DNA of 64,000 nt from Microbacterium pumilum. GTDB lineage: Bacteria > Actinomycetota > Actinomycetes > Actinomycetales > Microbacteriaceae. The position numbers were made by a program, and so were the translations under genes. Shown in pieces: positions 41,297-48,393 of this stretch. The notes under the pieces were generated by a model. That model was not told the origin of the DNA and did no database searches. It saw nothing but the letters and a program-made list of their open reading frames with translations. The stretch's first letter is position 1; the number at the start of each line of letters is the position of its first letter. The stretch is taken from the NCBI RefSeq assembly GCF_039530225.1, contig NZ_BAAAOH010000001.1:992001-1056000 (forward strand). The letters are read 5' to 3'.

Positions 41297-42562
41297 TCAG
41301 CCCGGGGGAAAGGTGCGCACGCGCCGCACCCGCAACACGTGCGGCAGCGCCGCGGTGTCTCGCGTGCCGTCCGCACGAGGAAACTCGTACACGTCGAGCA
41401 TCAACTGAACGGGGTAGTTGATCGACTGCGCCACGGTCTTCACCCAGCGCCCGTCGATGAAGAACCGCATCCGTTCCGGGCTCCACTCGACGGCGTAGTC
41501 GTGGAACCGCGTGAGGTCGCCGTCCACGCGGATCTTCTCGAAGTCCGCACGAAGGCGAGGGTCATGGTGCGGCTTGACCCCCACGCCGACCCAGCCGCCG
41601 TCGTCATCGAGTTCCGCGCCGAAGATCTCGGCGATGCACAGCTCGCCGCAGTTCTCGGGCCGGTCTTCGAAACCGACCGGCCAGAAGGCGACCATCGCAT
41701 CCGGATGCCGGATGGCAGCGAGCCGCACATCCATGACGCCGTGGTGCGCCAGCCACAGTCGCTGTTCGGGCTGCTCCTCTCGCACCGTGAGACCGTCGCG
41801 GAACCTGTGCTGGCCGATCCCGCTGCCGACCGGACCGGAGAACTGCCCGGTCTGCAGATGCGACACCCGCAGCTCACCGTCGATCGCAGGCGGCCACGGC
41901 GGGGTGTCGCCGTCGATGCGCAGCTCGAGCCCCGCGTCGCCGATGCTCCAGCGCGCCTCGGTCGTCGCGCGCGACGCCCAGTGCGGCAGGTAGAACGGCG
42001 ACCACCGTGTCACGTCGAGCCCCGGTCCGCGGAAAGTCTCCTCCATGTCCGGTTCGCGGCCCTCGAGGTCGAGCGGCGACATGTCCAGCATCCAGGTGTT
42101 GAACGTGAGCTCACCGCCGCGCCACGGCATCGTGTCCGAGCCACGGTGCTCGAACCCGGCGCCCCGGCAGAGGGCGTTCGAGCCAGGGTTGTCCACGCCC
42201 GGGTACGCGACGAGGAGCGTTCGAGTGCCGTCGTCGACGATGCGGCGGATGACGAGGCGCAGCGCCTCGCGGGCGATCCCCCTGCCCTGCCACTCCGGCT
42301 CGACGTTCCACCCGGTCTCCCATGCGGGCACGCCATCGTGCTCGACCTTCCAGTACCCGATTCCGCCGACGGGGACGCCGTCCACCTCGATGCGGAACAT
42401 CCGCGCCTCGCCCGTCTCCCACAGCCTCAGGTAGCGCGCCTGCCGCTCCACGAGCTGCTCGGGGGTCTCGGGCCCACCGAGGTGCGCGGTCATCTCGGGG
42501 GTGTTGCTGCGCTCGAGAAGGGGAAGGTCGTTGTCCCCCCACCGCTCGATAGTGACCGTCAT
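41297..42562 (-). CDS. GNAT acetyltransferase fused to a GH16-like beta-jelly-roll domain
   Basis: Residues 1-165 are a GNAT domain (IERWGDNDLPLLERSN, EPEWQGRGIAREALRLV, GSNALCRGAGFEHRG). From about residue 180 to 421 the sequence looks like a family 16 glycoside hydrolase or lectin fold: ETFRGPGLDVTRWSPFYLPH, QHRFRDGLTVREEQ, HHGVMDVRLAAIRHPDAMV, RFHDYAVEWSPERMRFFIDG and YPVQLMLDVYEF. The catalytic motif is E307-L-C-I-A-E312, so both Glu are present but the middle Asp is Cys. GNAT and GH16 together are unusual. The ATG at 42562 has AAAGG seven bases upstream. The paralogous GNAT gene lies upstream on the same strand. Confidence 0.8.
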   Translation of the reverse strand: MTVTIERWGDNDLPLLERSNTPEMTAHLGGPETPEQLVERQARYLRLWETGEARMFRIEVDGVPVGGIGYWKVEHDGVPAWETGWNVEPEWQGRGIAREALRLVIRRIVDDGTRTLLVAYPGVDNPGSNALCRGAGFEHRGSDTMPWRGGELTFNTWMLDMSPLDLEGREPDMEETFRGPGLDVTRWSPFYLPHWASRATTEARWSIGDAGLELRIDGDTPPWPPAIDGELRVSHLQTGQFSGPVGSGIGQHRFRDGLTVREEQPEQRLWLAHHGVMDVRLAAIRHPDAMVAFWPVGFEDRPENCGELCIAEIFGAELDDDGGWVGVGVKPHHDPRLRADFEKIRVDGDLTRFHDYAVEWSPERMRFFIDGRWVKTVAQSINYPVQLMLDVYEFPRADGTRDTAALPHVLRVRRVRTFPPG

Positions 42563-42658
42563 CCGCCGCCCGCCTTTCACGCCTCCGGCTCATTCTGCGC
42601 GTGGGGTCCGACGGGGAACACCGGGCCGCCGCATCCGTCGTCGGCCCAGCGTGCCCCC

Positions 42659-42708
42659 GGTCCAGAATTCACAGCATCCCTCGGCGCAGAGCCTGCGAAA
42701 CCCGGACC
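42659..42708. repeat. Diverged 50-bp family D palindrome
   Basis: A 50-base unit bounded by GGTCC and GGACC contains CCTGCGAAAC at the same place as the unit at 55845-55894 read on the other strand. It lies between the two GNAT genes. The centre has drifted, so this is a weaker copy. Confidence 0.55.
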
Positions 42709-42715
42709 TGCGCCA

Positions 42716-43225
42716 TCACGGCCCGCCAGGGCGGCGGGGGTCGATCATCCAGACGTTGACCGACATCCCTGCCTGCTCGCCCTCGCTCGCGAACGCGCCC
42801 GTTCCGACGAGCGAGAAGCCGACGCGTTCGCACAGGGCGTTCGAGGCGGCGTTGTCGACGTTCGCATAGCCGACGATCGGACGTCCTTCTCCGGTCGCGA
42901 CGGCGCGCCGGACGACCTCGGCAAGGGCTGCCGACGCGGCGCCGCGCCCTTGCCACGCCGGTTCGATGACGCAGCCGATCTCATAGACGGGGGCATCCTC
43001 GTGCACCTCTGTCCACCAGCCGGCGTAGCCCGCAGCGACACCGTCCACCTCGACTCGGAACATCACGACCTCGCCGGTCTCCCACAGGTCGAGGTAGTCA
43101 TGATGGCGCTCCGCGATGGCGTCGTCGCTCTCGGGCCCGCCCAGGAACCGTGTCATCTCGGGAGAATTGGCGCGCTCGAGCAGCTCGATGTCGTCAGCTC
43201 CCCAGCGCTCCAGCGTCACGCGCAT
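42716..43225 (-). CDS. GNAT family N-acetyltransferase
   Basis: The 169-residue protein is a single GNAT domain closely similar to the first part of the neighbouring fusion gene. It has LERWGADDIELLERANSPEM, VEVDGVAAGYAGWW, EPAWQGRGAASAALAEVV with the acetyl-CoA binding Q-G-R-G-A loop, and ASNALCERVGFSLVG. The pair probably arose by tandem duplication, with the downstream copy gaining a GH16-like domain. GGAAGGA lies 6 bases before the ATG at 43225. The substrate is unknown. It is divergent from the acyl-CoA oxidase gene across a 270-base interval. Confidence 0.9.
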   Translation of the reverse strand: MRVTLERWGADDIELLERANSPEMTRFLGGPESDDAIAERHHDYLDLWETGEVVMFRVEVDGVAAGYAGWWTEVHEDAPVYEIGCVIEPAWQGRGAASAALAEVVRRAVATGEGRPIVGYANVDNAASNALCERVGFSLVGTGAFASEGEQAGMSVNVWMIDPRRPGGP

Positions 43226-43428
43226 GCACGTCCTTCCGGTCCCTCTCCATCGTCCCGGTCTGCGCCTGCGCACGCCACCCCGGCTCCGCCCGCCGAGCCC
43301 GTGTCTTCCCAGCCGCATCCGCCAGCCCCGCCTCTGCGCGGCGAGGCACCAGCTGCGTCCGGTGTGGACTGGACACAAGTCGAGGCGGACACATGGCCGA
43401 ACTGGATTGTCGAACAGCTCCAACCGGT

Positions 43429-43457
43429 TTGAGTCACCATTGTGGAGGTCCTACCGT
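43429..43457 (+). promoter_or_regulatory. Promoter of the acyl-CoA oxidase gene
   Basis: TTGAGT (43429-43434) and TACCGT (43452-43457) are separated by exactly 17 bases, 38 bases before the ATG. Nothing else convincing was seen in 43226-43428. Confidence 0.55.
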
Positions 43458-43495
43458 AAGCGTGACCTTCTTCCCCCTCCCCGAGAGGTGTTTCC

Positions 43496-45601
43496 ATGGC
43501 CGACGCCGCTGTCCGTTCCAAGAAGCCCGCCACGAGCCGGCGCACGCCCGCCGGCGGTGCGCCGACCGCGCCGCACACGGCGGCTGAGGCATCCGATGCT
43601 CGCATCGACATCGCCGCGGTCACCGACATGCTGCTCGGCACGTGGGCCGACACCCGGCGCGAGGCTCGCGCGATGCTGAAGGATCCGGCATTCCACCGCG
43701 TCGACGGCCTCAGCATGCACGAGCACCGCGAGCGGGTGCTGAGCCAGCTGCACCTGCTCGTCGAGAACGGCTCCGTCCACCGCGCATTCCCCAAGTCGTA
43801 CGGCGGCGAGGACAGCAACGGTGCCAACATCGCCGGGTTCGAAGAGCTCGTGTCGGCCGACCCCAGCCTGCAGATCAAGTCGGGCGTGCAGTGGGGCCTG
43901 TTCGGTTCTGCGGTGCTGCAGCTCGGCACGAAGGAGCACCACGACAAGTGGCTGCCCGGCATCATGAGCCTCGAGATCCCGGGTGCGTTCGCGATGACCG
44001 AGACAGGCCACGGGTCGGATGTCGCGGCCATCGGCACCACCGCCACGTATGTCCCCGACACCGAGGAGTTCGTCATCCACACGCCGTTCCGCGGCGCCTG
44101 GAAGGACTATCTCGGCAACGCCGCGCTGCACGGCATCGCGGCCACCGTCTTCGCGCAGCTGATCACGAACGGCGTCAACCACGGCGTGCATTGCTTCTAC
44201 GTGCCGCTGCGCGACGAGAACGGCGCCTTCCTGCCGGGTATCGGCGGCGAGGACGACGGGCTCAAGGGCGGCCTCAACGGCATCGACAACGGCCGCCTGC
44301 ACTTCGACCACGTCCGCGTACCGCGCACGAACCTGCTGAACAAGTACGGCGACGTTGCGGCCGACGGCACCTACTCGAGCTACATCTCGAGCCCGGGCCG
44401 CCGGTTCTTCACGATGCTCGGCACGCTCGTCCAGGGTCGTGTCTCGCTTGACGGAGCCGCGTCGTGGGCCTCAGCGCTCGGTCTGGACATCGCCATCACG
44501 TACGCCAACCAGCGTCGTCAGTTCGACTCGGGCGCCGGCACCGACGAGGTCGTGCTGCTCGACTACGGAAAGCACCAGCGGCGCCTGCTCACCCGTCTCG
44601 CGACGACGTACGCGTCGATCTTCGCGCACGACGAGTTCCTCAGGAAGTTCGACGGCGTCTTCAGCGGCGATGCCGACTCCGACACCGATCGCGAAGACCT
44701 CGAGACGCTCGCCGCGGCCCTGAAGCCGCTGTCGACCTGGCACGCGCTCGACACCCTGCAGGAAGCACGGGAAGCGTGCGGCGGCGCAGGCTTCCTCGCC
44801 GAGAACCGCCTCGTCGGGCTCCGCGCCGATCTCGACATCTACGTCACGTTCGAGGGAGACAACAACGTCCTGCTGCAGCTGGTCGGCAAGCGACTGCTGA
44901 GCGACTACGCCAAGCAGTTCAAGGGGGCGGATGCCGCGAAGCTCGCTTCGTTCGCCGTCACCGAGACCGCAGGCAAGCTGTTCCACGGCGCAGGCCTGCG
45001 CCAGCTCGGCCAGGCGGTCGGCGACCTGGGGTCGACGGCTCGGTCCGTCGAGCGCGGACTCCGAGCCGACCAGCAGCACGACCTGCTCGCCGGACGCGTG
45101 CAGCGCATGGTGGCCGACATCGCGGCGCGGCTGCGCCCGGCATCCGGTCTCACACCTCAGGGGGCGGCCGCGCTCTTCAACGCCAATCAGGCCGAGCTGA
45201 TCGAGGCGGCGCGCGCACACGCGGAGCTGCTGCAGTGGGAGGCGTTCACGGATGCCGTCAACCGCACCGCCGACGAAGGCACCAAGCAGGTGCTGACATG
45301 GCTGCGCGACCTGTTCGGGCTCGGACTCATCGAGAAGCACCTCTCCTGGCACCTCCTCAACGGGCGCCTGTCGACCCAGCGCGCCGGAGCGGTGTCGAGC
45401 TACATCGACCGACTGTGCGCGCGCCTGCGCCCCCACGCGCAGGACCTCGTCGACGCGTTCGGCTACGAGCCGGAGCACGTGCGTGCGTCCATTTCGTCGG
45501 GTGCCGAGCGCGCGCGTCAGGATGAGGCCCGCGCCTACTACGCGGCGCTCGCCGAGTCGGGCGAGGCGCCGATCTCGGAGAAGGTCGCCAACAAGAAGTA
45601 G
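43496..45601 (+). CDS. Acyl-CoA oxidase/dehydrogenase family protein
   Basis: The 701-residue length and domain order match acyl-CoA oxidases, FAD enzymes that oxidise acyl-CoA with oxygen as acceptor. After about 35 disordered residues come the helical domain and AFAMTETGHGSDVAAIGTTA in the beta domain. The flavin-binding QGRVSLDGAASWAS segment follows, then ACGGAGFLAENRL. The catalytic Glu is in YVTFEGDNNVLLQLVGKRLL. The extra C-terminal helical domain (about residues 490-680) is typical of oxidases and absent in the smaller dehydrogenase at 14800. GAGAGGTG precedes the ATG, with a promoter upstream. Whether it is a true oxidase cannot be settled from sequence. Confidence 0.9.
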   Translation: MADAAVRSKKPATSRRTPAGGAPTAPHTAAEASDARIDIAAVTDMLLGTWADTRREARAMLKDPAFHRVDGLSMHEHRERVLSQLHLLVENGSVHRAFPKSYGGEDSNGANIAGFEELVSADPSLQIKSGVQWGLFGSAVLQLGTKEHHDKWLPGIMSLEIPGAFAMTETGHGSDVAAIGTTATYVPDTEEFVIHTPFRGAWKDYLGNAALHGIAATVFAQLITNGVNHGVHCFYVPLRDENGAFLPGIGGEDDGLKGGLNGIDNGRLHFDHVRVPRTNLLNKYGDVAADGTYSSYISSPGRRFFTMLGTLVQGRVSLDGAASWASALGLDIAITYANQRRQFDSGAGTDEVVLLDYGKHQRRLLTRLATTYASIFAHDEFLRKFDGVFSGDADSDTDREDLETLAAALKPLSTWHALDTLQEAREACGGAGFLAENRLVGLRADLDIYVTFEGDNNVLLQLVGKRLLSDYAKQFKGADAAKLASFAVTETAGKLFHGAGLRQLGQAVGDLGSTARSVERGLRADQQHDLLAGRVQRMVADIAARLRPASGLTPQGAAALFNANQAELIEAARAHAELLQWEAFTDAVNRTADEGTKQVLTWLRDLFGLGLIEKHLSWHLLNGRLSTQRAGAVSSYIDRLCARLRPHAQDLVDAFGYEPEHVRASISSGAERARQDEARAYYAALAESGEAPISEKVANKK

Positions 45602-45614
45602 GCGCATTCGGGAC

Positions 45615-45710
45615 GTCTCATCTCGCCTTCGGCTCGCTCGACGACCGGGGCTCGTCTTTGGGATCGCCCTCGGTCGTTGAGCGAGGGAGCGCAGCGACCG
45701 AGACGAAACG
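45615..45710. repeat. Family B inverted repeat
   Basis: CGGTCGTTGAGCGAGGGAGCGCAGCGACCGAGACGAAACG-type sequence at 45671-45710 faces an imperfect inverted copy at about 45615-45650. It follows the acyl-CoA oxidase stop and probably serves as a terminator. A closely similar element lies at 58347-58434. Confidence 0.75.
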
Positions 45711-45835
45711 CGGTGAGCCGCCCTCGGGGATGCGCGTGGGGAATGTACGTGGCGGCACGGATTCCCCGGTGGACGCGGCGGCCATATCTTCGGGACAGCC
45801 CCGTCGCCGACGGGCCGCACACCCAGGAGGTGACC

Positions 45836-46366
45836 GTGCGCAGATTCTTCGAGATCGCGTTCTCGATGGTGACGATCCTGCTCGTCATCGCCGTCGTCCT
45901 GCAGCTGTACTTCGCCGGGATGGGAGTGTTCAGCGATCCCACCGACCGCCTGTTCGCCATCCACGGCTGGAATGGCAGGGTCGTCCTGCCGCTTTTGATC
46001 CTGCTTTCGCTGCTTTTCGCCGCGCTGGCGAGGGCGGGGAAGCGGACGATCTGGCTGAGCGCGTTGCTGGTCGGTCTCCTCGCCCTGCAGACGCTCATCT
46101 TCGTCATCACGGGCCTGGTCTTCAACATCGGCCCCGAGACGCCGCATCCGCCGCTCGCAGCCACGATGCTGCTGAGCCTTCACCCGATCAACGGTCTCGC
46201 GATCCTGGTCGTGTCGGTGATCGTCGCCGCACGGGCATGGAAGCTCGCGTTCGCGCGAGATGCGGCATCCGTCGGATCGTCGGCGGCACCAGCCCCTGAC
46301 CGCGAGACCATCGATCTGGTACGTGAGCCATCGCGACAGTCGGTCGGCCGCGCACCCGCACCGTAG
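45836..46366 (+). CDS. DUF6220-like four-helix membrane protein
   Basis: The 176-residue protein has four hydrophobic helices at about residues 6-30, 45-65, 72-95 and 105-130, and then a charged cytosolic tail. Short conserved elements FAIHGWNGRVVLP and LHPINGLAILV carry single His residues at helix starts, as in the DUF6220 family, and resemble heme-type membrane proteins. The function is not established. AGGAGG lies 5 bases before the GTG at 45836. It is followed after 9 bases by the multicopper oxidase gene, so the two are cotranscribed and may act on the same electron flow, which is inference. Confidence 0.7.
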   Translation: MRRFFEIAFSMVTILLVIAVVLQLYFAGMGVFSDPTDRLFAIHGWNGRVVLPLLILLSLLFAALARAGKRTIWLSALLVGLLALQTLIFVITGLVFNIGPETPHPPLAATMLLSLHPINGLAILVVSVIVAARAWKLAFARDAASVGSSAAPAPDRETIDLVREPSRQSVGRAPAP

Positions 46367-46375
46367 GGGCGTGTC

Positions 46376-48307
46376 ATGAGCGCGGCGATCCTGCAACTGG
46401 GGTGCGGGGGAGCCGCGCTCGCCGCCGCCGTCGTCTGGATGATGCTCGCGGTGAGATCCGTGGCGAGTCCGCCGAAGGGAGGCGGAGTGCTGCCGCGCAC
46501 GGTCCGGCGGCTGCCTCTCGTGGCCGTGACCGTCCTGCTCCTCGGCAGGGTGGCTGCAACGGTGGCGCTCGGACGGGCATCCGAGGCTTTCGCTGTCGAT
46601 CGTGTCTGGGGGCTCGCCCTTTCCGCGATGCTGACGGTCGCCGCGCTTGTGGGAGTCGCGACGGCATCGCCCGCCGCCGGTGCACTCGCCGGCGGTGCGG
46701 CGCTTGCCGCCGTCGGCGAGCTCGTGTTCACGCTCGTGATCGGTGCGCCTGTTCCTCTCTGGGCCGGTATCGCCGTCGTGGTCGCGGTGCTCGCGGGGAC
46801 GGCCGCGTGGGCGAACGCCACGTTGCATCGGGGTCGGAGGCCGCTCGCCCTCACCGCCGTGGTCGGCACGCTCGCTGTGACAGCGGCCGTGACCGTCGGG
46901 TGGGTGGGCACGACCGTTCCGGGGTCACTCGCGGACGAGGGATTCCAGGCGCACGAACACGGCACGACTCAGGCGCGTGAGGAGCAGGGCACGCCGGTGG
47001 TCGAGCTCGTGGGCGACGTCGACGCGGCGGCCCCTCGTGTCTCGGTACGGTTGATCGCGAAGCAGGACAAGATCTCGCTCGCCTCAGGTGAGACGCTCTC
47101 CGCCTGGACGTTCGGAGAACTCGGGGGTCCGGCGATCACCGCGACCGTGGGCGACGTGCTGGACGTGCGCCTCGACAACGTCGACATCGCCGGCGGCGTG
47201 ACGGCGCATTGGCACGGGTACCCCGTTCCCGCAGCCTCGGACGGCGTGGCGGGCGTGACACAGGATGCCGTTGTTCCCGGTGCATCGTTCCAGACGGCGT
47301 TCGCCCTCGACCGCGCCGGGACGTACTGGTATCACACCCACCAGGTCGGGTCGGAAGGGGTCGCACGGGGCCTCTACGGCACGCTCGTGGTGCTGCCGGC
47401 GGAGGGATCCGCCGAGGATGTCGACGTGGTGCTGCCGCTGCACACGTTCGGGCGAGCCGTCGTGTTCGGTGCCGACACCCACGCTCAGCACACCCCAGCG
47501 GCCCCCGGACAAACGGTGCGTGCGAGGATCGTGAACACGGACCAGCTCCCGCAGCGGTTCACCGTGTCGGGCGCGGTGTTCCGGGTGCTCGCGATCGATG
47601 GCGCGCCGGTCGAGACCGACGAACTCGAAGACGTCGCGATCGAGATCCCGGCTGGCGGTCGGTTCGATCTGGGCTTCACGATGGGTGGGAGCGCCGTCGC
47701 GGTTCGTCCCGAAGCTTCGCGGAGCGCAGCGATAGTGTTCGGCCAGGCGTCCGACGAGGCTCCCCTGTCGACCAGCCCGGCTCGCACGTTCGATCCGCTC
47801 ACCGAGGTGATCGGATCGACGCCACCCGACGAGTCAGCCGCTGCCCTGATCGCGGCGGCGGCCTCATCGGGACGATTCGACGCCGAAGCGACGTACGTGC
47901 TCGACCGTCTGCCGCGGCTTGTGAACGGCATCCCGCAGTACGCGTACACCGTGAACGGCGCGGCCTATCCGCACATCCCCTCCACGGTCGTGGCGGAGGG
48001 TGACGTGGTGCGTCTGACCGTCGTCAATCGAGGATTCGAGACCCACCCCATGCATCCACACGGTCACACCGTTCGAGTGCTGTCCGTGGACGGACAGCCA
48101 CCGGCGGCACCGCTGTGGCTCGACACTTTCGATGTCGGACCCGGGCAGGTGTGGGAGGTCGCCTTCGTGGCAGACAACCCGGGCATCTGGATGGATCACT
48201 GCCACAACCTGCAGCATGCTGCGTTGGGCATGGTGCTGCACATCGCCTACCGGGGTATCACGACCCCGTTCATGCGCGGCGGCCACGCATCGAACGCCCC
48301 CGAGTGA
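46376..48307 (+). CDS. Multicopper oxidase with N-terminal membrane domain
   Basis: Residues 1-185 form about five membrane helices. The extracellular part is a two- to three-domain multicopper oxidase with all four copper signatures: AHWHGYPVPA, GTYWYHTHQVG, HPMHPHGHTVRV and HCHNLQHAALGM (type 1 Cys, with axial Met). Such enzymes oxidise metals or phenols and reduce oxygen to water. The fused membrane domain is an unusual anchor in place of a signal peptide. No Met-rich insert typical of CueO-like copper oxidases is seen. The gene directly follows the DUF6220 gene, and a LuxR-type regulator gene comes after it. Confidence 0.9.
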   Translation: MSAAILQLGCGGAALAAAVVWMMLAVRSVASPPKGGGVLPRTVRRLPLVAVTVLLLGRVAATVALGRASEAFAVDRVWGLALSAMLTVAALVGVATASPAAGALAGGAALAAVGELVFTLVIGAPVPLWAGIAVVVAVLAGTAAWANATLHRGRRPLALTAVVGTLAVTAAVTVGWVGTTVPGSLADEGFQAHEHGTTQAREEQGTPVVELVGDVDAAAPRVSVRLIAKQDKISLASGETLSAWTFGELGGPAITATVGDVLDVRLDNVDIAGGVTAHWHGYPVPAASDGVAGVTQDAVVPGASFQTAFALDRAGTYWYHTHQVGSEGVARGLYGTLVVLPAEGSAEDVDVVLPLHTFGRAVVFGADTHAQHTPAAPGQTVRARIVNTDQLPQRFTVSGAVFRVLAIDGAPVETDELEDVAIEIPAGGRFDLGFTMGGSAVAVRPEASRSAAIVFGQASDEAPLSTSPARTFDPLTEVIGSTPPDESAAALIAAAASSGRFDAEATYVLDRLPRLVNGIPQYAYTVNGAAYPHIPSTVVAEGDVVRLTVVNRGFETHPMHPHGHTVRVLSVDGQPPAAPLWLDTFDVGPGQVWEVAFVADNPGIWMDHCHNLQHAALGMVLHIAYRGITTPFMRGGHASNAPE

Positions 48308-48393
48308 ATGGAGCCGATGAGCGGCACGTCACGGGCTCCCGGTGCGCTCGAGCCGTACGCGCGCTACCTTGTCGGCGGGGCCAGGAGGACGCC

